Assembly (NCBI GenBank): GCA_964599635.1
Contig: CAZRGM010000032.1
Span: 79,662-143,661, forward strand
From: WJMT01 sp964599635
GTDB lineage: Bacteria; Acidobacteriota; Aminicenantia; Aminicenantales; Aminicenantaceae
DNA: 64,000 nucleotides
Direction of reading: 5' to 3'
Shown: in pieces, positions 25,301-32,431 of the stretch
Layout: every line of letters begins with the position of its first letter
Position numbering within the stretch: the stretch's first letter is position 1
The notes under the pieces: model-generated
Databases searched by the model: none
What the model was told of the DNA's origin: nothing
The model's input: the letters and a program-made list of their open reading frames with translations, nothing else
Program-made: the position numbers and the translations under genes

Positions 25301-25631
25301 TGACATTATGCACTTTTCTGACTTTACTGTTTTTTTTATAGATATTGCTTATTTCAGCGGAAAGTAAGAATCTCACCTCAGAGCAAAAATGGGAGGCTTT
25401 GGGGATAGTCAGATCTTTCTTGTATTCTTTTTTAAGCTTAAACAGGCCTTCTTCTCCTGGCTCCAGTTTTTCTTTGAGCTCTTTCAACCATCCGGGATGG
25501 GTAAAATCTCCTGTGCCCACCACTGAAATGCCTTTTATTTGTGCCCAGTAATCTAAGAATTCTGGAACAAGTTGTTGACTTGTAGCCCGTGAGAAATGGG
25601 AATGGATGTGAAGGTCACCTATGAACCGCAT
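22380..25631 (-). CDS. EndoQ-type PHP nuclease fused to UvrD-family helicase
   Basis: A 1083-residue fusion. Residues about 1-420 match the EndoQ/TIGR00375 family: the PHP metal site DLHIHSHFSRATS, VGTGDFTHPGW, PAHIWTPWF, SNSDAHSPEKLG and a zinc ribbon (CGIRWSP...CPKCGKKV). EndoQ nicks DNA 5' of deaminated bases and abasic sites. Residues about 490-1070 are a UvrD/Rep helicase: Walker A GPGTGKTYT (about 507), VDEFQDID, GDPNQAIYGFRGAD, TLHAAKGLEFP and YVGMTRARKYLYL. Joining lesion incision to strand unwinding suggests a one-polypeptide repair machine. The gene follows csp and has a terminator before it, so it is likely monocistronic. Confidence 0.92.
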   Translation of the reverse strand: MRFIGDLHIHSHFSRATSQQLVPEFLDYWAQIKGISVVGTGDFTHPGWLKELKEKLEPGEEGLFKLKKEYKKDLTIPKASHFCSEVRFLLSAEISNIYKKNSKVRKVHNVILSPDFSTAEKIQRSLLKIGGNITSDGRPILGLDSRDLLELTLEASDKTYFIPAHIWTPWFSVLGSKSGFDSIEECFEDLTPYISAVETGLSTDPPMHWMCSFLDNYTLVSNSDAHSPEKLGRNANIFNTDLSYSHIIEAIKTGNPEKFLGTIDLFPQEGKYHYDGHRKCGIRWSPLQTLRNGEICPKCGKKVTVGVMNRVAELADRENLDERPNKLPFISIIPLKEILSEIRHVGSASKAVDSEYFSIIRSFGPELNILIDLPLEQLEKGGYEILSEAIKRMRNRQVIIQEGFDGEYGKIEVFKKEESLTSENQKDLFNQKSVLLSTLPKKKNIDFDLKEYKRLKKIIQTVPSHLDFRPEKTPVQKDDELTELTNLNKEQKQAVIHGKGPAFVVAGPGTGKTYTLCCRIAYLVQIKGVPPEKILAVTFTNKAAQEVKNRLKKILNGKTNLSRFHVATFHAFGYEILREHYEKLSRGKEFSILDEEERLSLIQEMFGFKRHKAKTIANDVKKVKQNFKYSEEISDVSLSSLFKSYEDKLQESDLFDMDDCIYKPLVLFSRFPSVLKEYKNKFLHMLVDEFQDIDFAQYQMIKSLMPEQNSNIYIIGDPNQAIYGFRGADTRFMDNFYEDYPKTLTYKLKQSYRCSDIILKASEEVIKDKTKLNMLKGLQKGVKIHLASNTTEKSEAEFVARKIEDIIGGVRFFSIDSDISKGDEKEDINSLSDFAVLCRTKEQMKPLEKALNDHSIPFQKVTETPYFREAPLKFVIDIFKLGLNPRNSFLKQNLITKKIIKPEWSAGLPEIIKNKPVAEAIQSIIDFFFYEQKKTVADSFHRLVDTAQEFKNNSGEFIKSISLGSGADTYDPSLECVTLMTLHAAKGLEFPCVFITGCEEGILPYSLLPGHESDQDEERRLLYVGMTRARKYLYLTYSKKRMIYGKYMESKRSRFLETIEDELTEKISSKFSKKESSQMKLFS

Positions 25632-25700
25632 GCTGATACTATTTTAAACAAAAAGCAAGAACAGTTCTATTTTTTATTCAGTGACTTAAATAGTGAGGTA

Positions 25701-25733
25701 AAAAGGCGCTCTTTTCAAGAGAGCGCCTTTTTT
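25701..25733 (-). terminator. Intrinsic terminator after the cold-shock gene
   Basis: GGCGCTC and GAGCGCC form a strong hairpin with A-rich and T-rich flanks. On the minus strand it follows the csp stop by about 20 bp and ends in a T-run. Confidence 0.85.
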
Positions 25734-25752
25734 GTTTGTAGATTATCTCGAG

Positions 25753-25953
25753 CTATACGACGGTTACATTTTTTGCCGCTGGCCCTTTGGGGCCCTGCTC
25801 AATTTCAAAGGTTACTTTATCGCCTTCTTTGAGGGATTTGAAACCGGATGCGTTGATTGCTGAATGATGAACAAATACATCGGGTCCGTTTTCCTGCTCA
25901 ATGAAGCCGTAGCCTTTGCTACTGTTGAACCATTTAACAGTTCCGTTAGCCAT
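25753..25953 (-). CDS. csp: Cold-shock protein (CspA family)
   Basis: A 66-residue cold-shock domain protein, an RNA chaperone of five beta strands. RNP1 is KGYGFIEQ and RNP2 is VFVHHSAI, with the usual GTVKWFNSSKGYGF opening and KGPAAKNVTVV ending. The frame extends 23 residues upstream, but the family start at MANGTVKW has an AAAAGGAGAA ribosome site, so 25953 is chosen. It has a long leader of about 115 nt behind a TATAAT -10 element, typical of cold-shock regulation by mRNA structure. Confidence 0.96.
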   Translation of the reverse strand: MANGTVKWFNSSKGYGFIEQENGPDVFVHHSAINASGFKSLKEGDKVTFEIEQGPKGPAAKNVTVV

Positions 25954-26041
25954 TGTGGCATTCTCCTTTTTTAAAATACTCAAGGTTCCAAACTGGAGGA
26001 TGCCACTTAAAAAATGGTACACTCCTACAGAACGAAACCGG

Positions 26042-26084
26042 CCTATTCTCTAAGAATAGACCTTTACTGATTAAACTCATTATA
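26042..26084 (-). promoter_or_regulatory. csp promoter -10 and structured 5' leader start
   Basis: On the minus strand TATAAT lies at 26084-26079; the -35 is poor. The transcript would begin near 26072. Soon after comes a small hairpin, CTATTC-TTAGA-GAATAG (26059-26042), and then about 90 nt of leader before the ATG. A long structured leader fits a cold-shock mRNA. Confidence 0.5.
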
Positions 26085-26131
26085 TCATTTTTTTAAAAAA
26101 AATAAATATTTTTTTTCATTTAAAATAAATT

Positions 26132-26479
26132 TTATTCGATTTCAAGCTCCATTTTTTCTAGATACAAATCAGTTCCATCCAGAATTTCCAGATCAGTGGA
26201 GCCGCATTTGCTGCAGTTTAAAACGAAGTCATTTTTTAGACTCACCTCACCACATTTTTTGCATTTTAGCTTAAGGGGCACTTTTTCGATGTCCAGCTCC
26301 GCTTCTGCGGCTATGGTGTTTTTTTTATAAATTTCGAAGGCATTTTCCAAAAGTTCTGGAACAGCCCCAGAGAGAATCCCCACTTTAAGTTTGACATAGG
26401 TGATCTTTTTGGCATTTTTTTCGTTTGCTTTCTTTTCCATGATGTCAAACAGATTGACTATTAGAGAGAGCTCATGCAT
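26132..26479 (-). CDS. hypA: Hydrogenase nickel-incorporation protein HypA
   Basis: A 115-residue protein. The N-terminal MHELS supplies the nickel-binding His2. Two CxxC pairs (CKKCGE and CSKCGS) form the zinc ribbon. HypA passes nickel to the [NiFe] hydrogenase large subunit together with HypB. Its start overlaps the hypB end by 8 bp. Placed downstream of the hydBGDA hydrogenase operon on the same strand, it most likely serves that enzyme. Confidence 0.95.
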   Translation of the reverse strand: MHELSLIVNLFDIMEKKANEKNAKKITYVKLKVGILSGAVPELLENAFEIYKKNTIAAEAELDIEKVPLKLKCKKCGEVSLKNDFVLNCSKCGSTDLEILDGTDLYLEKMELEIE

Positions 26480-27143
26480 TTGAGTGGCGGAGTTTTTTTA
26501 AATTTTCAATAAGGAAATCTGCCAATTCTTTGATACCCATGTTTTGGACAGCACTGGTTTTAAATACGTTTAATTTTGGATTTATGTCCAGTCCTTCTTG
26601 AACGGCACGGTCTATATTGAAGGGCAGTTTATTCAGAAGGTCAGTTTTGCTTATTATAAGAACATTTGAAGTGATGAAGGCTTTGGGATACTTTTTAGGC
26701 TTATCGTCTCCTTCGGGTATAGAAAGGAGAACACATCTGATGTTTTCTCCCAGATCAAAACTGGCAGGACAAACCAGATTGCCGACGTTTTCGATAAACA
26801 GAAAGTCCAAATCCGAAGGAATTTTTGAGAACACTTTTCCGATCATTTTGGCATCTAGGTGGCATGCACCTCCGGTGGATATCTGCCAAGCCTGAATTCC
26901 TTTAGCTCTTATTCTTTCCGCATCCCTTTCTGTTTCAATATCTCCTTCTATAACGGCCATCTTATAGTCGGGACTTAAGATTTCAGCAAGCCTTTCCAGA
27001 AGAGAAGTTTTTCCTGCTCCAGGAGAGCTGAGTAAGTTAATGGCCAGGATTCCTTTTTCTAAAAGTTTTTCCCGGATGTCTCCAGCTATTTTTTTGTTTG
27101 AACCAAGAAGATCCTCAAGGATCATCACTTCTTGTTTTTTCAT
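26472..27143 (-). CDS. hypB: Hydrogenase nickel-incorporation GTPase HypB
   Basis: A 223-residue SIMIBI-class GTPase. The P-loop is LLSSPGAGKTSLLERL, the metal/switch region includes VIEGDIETERDAERI, and TGGACHLDAKMIG contains the Cys-His nickel/zinc site at the dimer face. The guanine motif is ISKTDLL. There is no His-rich N-terminal nickel store, so it resembles the short HypB form. It acts with HypA in nickel delivery. The other accessory genes hypCDEF are not in the window. Confidence 0.95.
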   Translation of the reverse strand: MKKQEVMILEDLLGSNKKIAGDIREKLLEKGILAINLLSSPGAGKTSLLERLAEILSPDYKMAVIEGDIETERDAERIRAKGIQAWQISTGGACHLDAKMIGKVFSKIPSDLDFLFIENVGNLVCPASFDLGENIRCVLLSIPEGDDKPKKYPKAFITSNVLIISKTDLLNKLPFNIDRAVQEGLDINPKLNVFKTSAVQNMGIKELADFLIENLKKLRHSNA

Positions 27144-27156
27144 TTAGTCTGACCTC

Positions 27157-27528
27157 TTATTTACTGAGAGCATTCTTAATGGCTAGTTTTAATTCTTCTT
27201 TTCCGAAAGATTTTATAAAGTAATAAAATATATCCTGCTCTCTTACTTTAGCCTCTAATTCTTTGCTGTTCTTTTTAGTCGTCATGATGACTTTTATATT
27301 TGAGTCTATATTCTTTATTATAGAAACAGCTTCGTATCCTTTCATTTCAGGGAGATCGACAGACAGAATAACACAATGGAAATGATGAGATATGAGTTTT
27401 TTTATAGCATCGGTAAGCCCGATACCTGTTTTGACCTGATATCCGTTATTCCTAAAAAAGGATGTTAATGACTCTCTATCTTTAGTGTCAGGATCGATGA
27501 TTAAAATTTCCTTATTAAAATTTCCCAT
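27157..27528 (-). CDS. Single-domain response regulator (receiver only)
   Basis: A 123-residue CheY-like protein. The acidic pocket is IIDPDTKD (Asp12, Asp14), the phospho-acceptor is Asp58 in VILSVDLPEMKG and the conserved lysine is in FIKSFG. No output domain is present. It lies between the hydrogenase large subunit gene (80 bp upstream) and hypB (13 bp downstream), in the same direction. That suggests a signalling role tied to hydrogenase expression, perhaps as a phosphorelay intermediate for the nearby NtrC-type regulator. This is inference from position. Confidence 0.85.
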   Translation of the reverse strand: MGNFNKEILIIDPDTKDRESLTSFFRNNGYQVKTGIGLTDAIKKLISHHFHCVILSVDLPEMKGYEAVSIIKNIDSNIKVIMTTKKNSKELEAKVREQDIFYYFIKSFGKEELKLAIKNALSK

Positions 27529-27608
27529 TTATTATATCCTTACAATTATTTTAGCCGAAACAATGTCGTCTCTTTAAATTTATTTCTGTTTAATTTTAAT
27601 CATATTTT

Positions 27609-29393
27609 TTATAAATGCCATCTCTGAGGATGGTTTTTTTCATCGTTTTTTAATTTTTTTAAGTGATTTATGATTTCATTTATAGCTTTTTTTAAGGAAG
27701 GACTCAATTGATTTCCTCTTTCGACTGAACCGGGTTGAATTCCAACCACGTAGGCTTTTTTTTGCATAGATAAATTCTTGAAGCTAGATAAAAACGGACC
27801 GAATTTATGACTTACGCTGGAATTACTTAGGATAAATTCTAAAGGAAGAACTGTTATTTTCCCTGTTTTCTCATGGAAATCAACCGCATCAAAGAAGATT
27901 AAAGTATGTTGTTCGCTGTAATCTTCCAGTTTATTGTTTCTTATTATTTCGGATTCCAGCCAAACATCTTCAAATCCCAGTTCGCGAAGCCTTTCAGCAA
28001 TCTTTATGCCGATGGCATCATCGCTAAAGTCTTTTTTCCCTGCACCTATATACACTGGGAGACTGTTTTCTGTCATTTGTTTCAATTTATTTTTCCAATT
28101 TCCAGAAGGAGCTTTTGTGACTTCCGCCATATGCGCAGAGCAGCTGATGCATGGATCGAATGCTCGGACGACGATTTCCATTCTTTCTTTGATTTTGTCT
28201 TCTTGTCCTAGATCAAGAAGTTTCTGTGCGGCCGTATGACAGTATCTCTCTATGTCATCTGCGTTTTGGGCTGTAGGGGTCACGATGTCAACAGTAGATA
28301 TTTTACCATCTTTGATTTCATGATGATGGATCAACAAACCTCTTGGAGCTTCCACTATTCCTGTTCCTTTTCCGTTTTTGTTAGTGTACTGAATGGGCTC
28401 AGGATCTTCTTTAAACCAAAGGATTTCATCGACCAGTTCTATGATTCTTTCGAAACAGTAGAGTATTTCTAAGGCTTGAGCGGCGTTGTGAAACAGAGGA
28501 TTGACTTTCCAACGAGAGTTGAAATACTTTTTATACATTTTTCCTGCTTTTCCCTTAAGCCTTTCCCCCAAATTGTTGATTCTAGCGAGTGCGCCCACTG
28601 AGTAAGGTTCTCCTTTATAACGGCTGCGTTTGCAGTAGGAATGAGAAATAACATACTCATTCGTTACCTTTTGATAGTCGTCTCTGAAGTATTTCTCACC
28701 CGTGGAAAGCAGTATTTCATCTCCCCAAAACCCATAATTGTTACCTCCGGGTTCACAGCAGACGTAAGTTGTTTTTTGTTCAGGGATTTCAGGATAATCA
28801 AGACCGCAGAATAGTTCGACGGTTTTTTGGGCAGATGGCATGAATTGAATCGCTTTGTTTTTTATAAACTGGAGATCTTTCTTAGAAGGGAATTTGCCGA
28901 ATCCGCCTATGATCGGGTTTTCGCCGTGAATAAAGCGTCCGCTCAGGACTTTCATGATGTGATTTGCAAAGTGTTTCATCTCTAAAGCGATTTTAACTTC
29001 AGATTCAAATTCTGATGCCATAGCGATGGCATTGGGGTATCCCAAAAAATCAGGCAGGGTAAGGTAATATATATGAAGTGAATGGCTTTCGATCATTTCT
29101 CCCATATGCATAAGCTCTCTGCAGAGATAGGATTTGGGATGTATCTTTATCTTAAGTGCGTTTTCCATAGCCCGAAGAACTGCATTTTTATGTGAAAGAG
29201 TGCAGATAGCACAGATTCGGGGGGACATGCTCACGTCTTCTTCTGGTGTGAGGCCGATGGTCAATTTTTCTATAAGGCGAGGACCTTCGTATACATTGAA
29301 TTTGACATCTGATATGACTTTTCCATCTATGGTGGCAGATATGCCCCCATTTCCTTCCACTCTGGCTAAATGGTCCACAGTTATCTTGTTCAT
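27609..29393 (-). CDS. hydA: [NiFe] hydrogenase large subunit fused to a maturation peptidase
   Basis: A 594-residue protein. Residues about 1-425 are a group 3-type large subunit: RICAICTLSH (Cys61, Cys64, His68) and DPCISCSAH (Cys415, Cys418, His421) bind the Ni-Fe centre. Normally the precursor continues only about 10-30 residues past this His and a separate endopeptidase removes them. Here about 170 residues follow that match the M52/HycI peptidase fold: YIGAGKKDFSDDAIGIKI, FFDAVDFHE, a His in SVSHKFGPF and VVGIQPGSVERGN. The three expected nickel-sensing ligands (Asp, Asp, His) appear present. The ATG overlaps the small-subunit stop (ATGA). This is the last gene of hydBGDA. Confidence 0.92.
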   Translation of the reverse strand: MNKITVDHLARVEGNGGISATIDGKVISDVKFNVYEGPRLIEKLTIGLTPEEDVSMSPRICAICTLSHKNAVLRAMENALKIKIHPKSYLCRELMHMGEMIESHSLHIYYLTLPDFLGYPNAIAMASEFESEVKIALEMKHFANHIMKVLSGRFIHGENPIIGGFGKFPSKKDLQFIKNKAIQFMPSAQKTVELFCGLDYPEIPEQKTTYVCCEPGGNNYGFWGDEILLSTGEKYFRDDYQKVTNEYVISHSYCKRSRYKGEPYSVGALARINNLGERLKGKAGKMYKKYFNSRWKVNPLFHNAAQALEILYCFERIIELVDEILWFKEDPEPIQYTNKNGKGTGIVEAPRGLLIHHHEIKDGKISTVDIVTPTAQNADDIERYCHTAAQKLLDLGQEDKIKERMEIVVRAFDPCISCSAHMAEVTKAPSGNWKNKLKQMTENSLPVYIGAGKKDFSDDAIGIKIAERLRELGFEDVWLESEIIRNNKLEDYSEQHTLIFFDAVDFHEKTGKITVLPLEFILSNSSVSHKFGPFLSSFKNLSMQKKAYVVGIQPGSVERGNQLSPSLKKAINEIINHLKKLKNDEKNHPQRWHL

Positions 29394-30172
29394 TTGGACT
29401 CCTTTTTTATTTGTTTAAGAAGATCAACCATTTTTGTGCCTGAATAATTCGCCATACGCTTTTTTATGGACTCCATGTCAAAACCTTTTTCCTGAAGCAG
29501 ATAGTATTCCGAAGTGTAATTCGCACCTTCTACAGGACCCCAACATCCGAAGCAGGGCACATTGTGATTGGGGCATATGGAGCCACATCCATCTGCTGTT
29601 AAAGGGCCCAAACACGGGATTCCTTTGTTTAAAAGGCATTCATTTTCATTATATTTGCAGGTTACACATACAGGTCGAGGATATTTTTCCGGGAAGTTTC
29701 CTCTGATTGCTCGATTTAAAAAGTTTAAAAATTGATCTTTGCTGATAGGACATCCGGGAAGATAATAATCGACTTTTATATAGGCGTCTATAGGCTTTGA
29801 CTGGATGGCTTTGGTATGAGTCATCTTGATATTTCCATAAACTTCCCTATAATTTTTTTCCCATTCTTTTGGATCTGTAAATTTTGCTTGGATTCCCCCT
29901 ACTGTGGCACAAATTCCAATGGCCACAACGATTTCTGCTCTTTCTCTTATATCTTGAATTTCTTTGATTTCTCTTTCTGTGCTCACAGATCCTTCAACCA
30001 GGGCTATGTCTAACTTTCCTTCAATGTTTTCACTGCTTGCCATGAGAAATGACTGAATATCCACCGCGTTAAAGATATCGAGCAGTTCTTTTTCGCAGTC
30101 CAGAATAAGCAGGGCGTCTCCGGCACATCCTGTTAGCTCATAGATTCCGATTTTTAATTTGCGGTTCCTCAT
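29390..30172 (-). CDS. hydD: [NiFe] hydrogenase small subunit (HydD-like)
   Basis: A 260-residue protein carrying the Fe-S relay of the hydrogenase. The proximal cluster motif is IYELTGCAGDALL with later EGSVST and CATVGG; YYLPGCPIS follows. Further cysteines (CVTCKYNENEC, CLGPLTADGCGSICP, CFGCWGPVEGANY) bind additional 4Fe-4S clusters. This is the oxidoreductase 20-kDa-type small subunit of group 3b/3c enzymes, without Tat signal, so cytoplasmic. It sits 10 bp after hydG and overlaps hydA by 4 bp. Confidence 0.94.
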   Translation of the reverse strand: MRNRKLKIGIYELTGCAGDALLILDCEKELLDIFNAVDIQSFLMASSENIEGKLDIALVEGSVSTEREIKEIQDIRERAEIVVAIGICATVGGIQAKFTDPKEWEKNYREVYGNIKMTHTKAIQSKPIDAYIKVDYYLPGCPISKDQFLNFLNRAIRGNFPEKYPRPVCVTCKYNENECLLNKGIPCLGPLTADGCGSICPNHNVPCFGCWGPVEGANYTSEYYLLQEKGFDMESIKKRMANYSGTKMVDLLKQIKKESK

Positions 30173-30181
30173 GATTCCTCC

Positions 30182-31042
30182 CTAAATAAGTTCTCTCATA
30201 TGAATGACATCCCAGTACGTAAAAACGGGACCGTCCAGACAAGTATAGATATAATCTATGGCGCAGTGTCCGCATTTCCCAACTCCGCATTTCATCCGCC
30301 TTTCAAGAGTCATAAGGATTTGATCTTTGGGTATTTTGAGTTTGAGCAGTTCTTTAAGAACAAATTTATACATAATAGGGGGTCCGCAAACAAGACCGTA
30401 GGTATTGTTTGAATTGATATTCTGTATTTTGGGGAATAGGGTAGTCACGACCCCTATATTTTCCGGCCATTTGCCCGTCTCATCTTTATCGACACAAAGC
30501 AGGCATTCTAGATCTTCTCTTTCTTTCAGTGAGAAAAATTCTTCTTTGAGGAGCATTTCATCTGGTGTTTTTGCTCCATGAAGGAGGATCACTCTCCCGA
30601 ACTGGTCTCGGTTATCTAGACAGTAAAGCAATACGGAGCGCAGAGGAGCAGCCCCAAGTCCACCCATCACGATCAATATGTCGTGGTCTTTCATTTGTTC
30701 CACAGGGAATCCGTTGCCGTAGGGGCCTCGGACTCCGATGAAGTCATTTTCTTTGAGCCTAAAAAGTGCATTTGTGACAATCCCTGTTTTGCGGATACAG
30801 AATTCAAGGAGACCGGGGCGGGAAGGTGTCGAAGAAATTGAAAAAGGAGCTTCCCCAGCTCCGAGGACTGAAATCATTGCAAATTGACCTATTCTATATT
30901 TAAAAGATAGGGCTTTATTCATATCTGCTATCCGAATTTGAAAAAATTTCACATCCTCAGTTAAATGATATGTGCGGACGATTCTTGCGGTCTCTGGAAG
31001 AAAAGGATTTTTGGATATATTGGTTTTATTTTCATGGTTCAT
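30182..31042 (-). CDS. hydG: Hydrogenase FAD/NAD(P)-binding subunit (HydG, sulfhydrogenase gamma)
   Basis: About 286 residues. The FAD-binding barrel (YRIGQFAMISVLGAGEAPFSIS) precedes the NAD(P)-binding lobe (MGGLGAAPLRSVLLY and VCGPPIMYKFV), and a C-terminal CGVGKCGHC motif binds a 2Fe-2S cluster. It exchanges electrons between the hydrogenase and NAD(P)H. The frame is open to 31159, but ATG 31042 overlaps the upstream stop as ATGA and begins the conserved protein, so it is chosen. Place and type match hydG of the Pyrococcus hydBGDA operon. Confidence 0.93.
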   Translation of the reverse strand: MNHENKTNISKNPFLPETARIVRTYHLTEDVKFFQIRIADMNKALSFKYRIGQFAMISVLGAGEAPFSISSTPSRPGLLEFCIRKTGIVTNALFRLKENDFIGVRGPYGNGFPVEQMKDHDILIVMGGLGAAPLRSVLLYCLDNRDQFGRVILLHGAKTPDEMLLKEEFFSLKEREDLECLLCVDKDETGKWPENIGVVTTLFPKIQNINSNNTYGLVCGPPIMYKFVLKELLKLKIPKDQILMTLERRMKCGVGKCGHCAIDYIYTCLDGPVFTYWDVIHMRELI

Positions 31043-32100
31043 TTTGTCACCTTTTCGTATAATCGATTCCAGAAAGAATTTACGTTCTCTCCGTCTAAAG
31101 ATTTCCCCACTGTTTTTACATTGATGTCCACAGGGCAGGTTGATATGCATCTTCCGCATCCCACACAGCCGGGTTTGCCGTATTTGGATATATAGGCCTG
31201 AAATTTATGTGTATACCAGAGTTTTAATCTGTCTGAGCGTTTTTTTCTGAAATTTTCTCCTCCTGCCACGCCGGAATAATTTTCTAATGTGCAGGCATCC
31301 CAGCATCTTCGGATTTCGGAGTCATTTCCCCCCAGAGCAGGTCTATCTTGCACATTGTAGCAGTTGCAGGTGGGACATACGTTGGTACAAGAACCACAGG
31401 CTAGGCATGCCTCTCCTAATTTCTCCCAGAGGGGATCATTGTATTTGAGTTCCATCAAGTCACCGAGAGCATCAAAATTAATTTCAGTTTTGAAAGAGGC
31501 ATCTCTCTGATCAGACCATTCTGTGTATTCCTTGATATCTCGGTCGGTAATATCTTCTTCAAATAGTTCAGCCTTCGTTCTTATTAAATCATCTCCTTTA
31601 CTGGAACCGATCCATACGATATATATTTTCTTGAGCTTTGAAAAAAACAGATCGTATCCTTCTTTGACGATATGGGTTCGAGTGGATTTACATAGGCTGT
31701 TCTCGTCCGGCCAGCAGGAATGTCCCAGAATCAGAGTGTTTTTTCGGGATTCCATGTAATAGGGGTCATAAAATTCATGGGTAAAGAAGTTGTCCATTAT
31801 CAGAAGGCCGTGTATGTCGCAGGGATGGATACCAAAGATTATTTTTTTTGAAACATGGGAGAAGTCTTCTTTGTATTCTTTATCAGAAGCTTTAAACATA
31901 TTTATAGAGGATGGGAGGATGATTTTCCTGGGAGGTAAGATGGTTCTGGTGCAATCAGTATCAATTTTGTCAAAATCCTTTATAATTTGGAAGTTATATT
32001 TATTTGAATTGACTTTGACTGGAGCCCACAGTTCTGCCTTCTTAGAAATTTCTTCTAGAAAAAGATTCAACTTTTCTCTCTTTAGTTTTACGATTTTCAT
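31039..32100 (-). CDS. hydB: Hydrogenase 4Fe-4S electron-transfer subunit (HydB, sulfhydrogenase beta)
   Basis: A 353-residue protein of the sulfhydrogenase beta/anaerobic sulfite reductase A family. The N-terminal half has FGIHPCDIHGLLIMD, and the C-terminal half has two cluster-binding motifs: CLACGSCTNVCPTCNC and CVGCGRCISTCPVDI. It passes electrons between the flavin subunit and the small subunit. This is the first gene of the operon, behind a sigma-54 type promoter, and is followed with ATGA overlap by hydG. Confidence 0.92.
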   Translation of the reverse strand: MKIVKLKREKLNLFLEEISKKAELWAPVKVNSNKYNFQIIKDFDKIDTDCTRTILPPRKIILPSSINMFKASDKEYKEDFSHVSKKIIFGIHPCDIHGLLIMDNFFTHEFYDPYYMESRKNTLILGHSCWPDENSLCKSTRTHIVKEGYDLFFSKLKKIYIVWIGSSKGDDLIRTKAELFEEDITDRDIKEYTEWSDQRDASFKTEINFDALGDLMELKYNDPLWEKLGEACLACGSCTNVCPTCNCYNVQDRPALGGNDSEIRRCWDACTLENYSGVAGGENFRKKRSDRLKLWYTHKFQAYISKYGKPGCVGCGRCISTCPVDINVKTVGKSLDGENVNSFWNRLYEKVTK

Positions 32101-32111
32101 TTAAATGATCC

Positions 32112-32160
32112 TCCAGACCTATTCATAAAAAATAGCGGTTTTTTTATCAGTCATACAGGT
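32112..32160. repeat. Short repeat-derived hairpin in the hydB leader (copy H)
   Basis: GACCTATTCATAAAAAA (from about 32116) resembles the left terminus of the dispersed repeat and is followed by TAGCGG instead of TGGCGAT, then TTTTTTTATCAGTC and AGGTC, which can fold back. It lies in the 5' leader of the hydrogenase mRNA, directly before hydB. Confidence 0.5.
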
Positions 32161-32234
32161 CCTTTCGTTTTGACAGGATTTTTTTTATGAATATAAAAAG
32201 TTCCTTCCTTTCATGATTCATGCCTTATATGGAT

Positions 32235-32248
32235 GCAAGTTATATGCC
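32235..32248 (-). promoter_or_regulatory. Sigma-54 type (-24/-12) promoter of the hydrogenase operon
   Basis: On the minus strand the sequence GGCATATAACTTGC has GG and GC separated by exactly ten bases and agrees with the consensus GGCAC-N5-TTGC at nearly all fixed positions. It lies about 135 bp before hydB. An NtrC-family activator gene and palindromes at 32353-32394 lie directly upstream. Sigma-54 control is inferred. The 331-bp gap 32101-32431 holds this site, copy H and those palindromes, and no gene. Confidence 0.6.
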
Positions 32249-32352
32249 TTTTTTTTATTTTTCATACTCTGTTATTTAAGTTCATGAATTCAAAGGAATT
32301 AGATTTACGGATGATGGTTCGAAGGAAATCAAATGATTTGGATTTCAAAAGA

Positions 32353-32394
32353 GTGTAGAAATATTCCACACCTAGTGTTTAGATATGACATATC
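32353..32394. promoter_or_regulatory. Two palindromes upstream of the sigma-54 promoter (candidate activator sites)
   Basis: GTGTAGAAATATTCCACAC (32353-32371) has 8-bp arms with one mismatch. GATATGACATATC (32382-32394) is a perfect 13-bp palindrome. They lie about 105-160 bp upstream of the putative -24/-12 element, the usual range for enhancer-binding sites. Which protein binds is unknown; the adjacent NtrC-type product is the obvious candidate. Confidence 0.45.
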
Positions 32395-32431
32395 AAAATC
32401 TAATGGCAATGCCTTTTTCATAAAAGCTGGA

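Noticed and set aside
29445..29465. CCTGAATAATTCGCCAT inside hydD, similar to the repeat terminus
   Set aside because: Short, without the A-run or second arm, and inside a conserved coding sequence; most likely chance.
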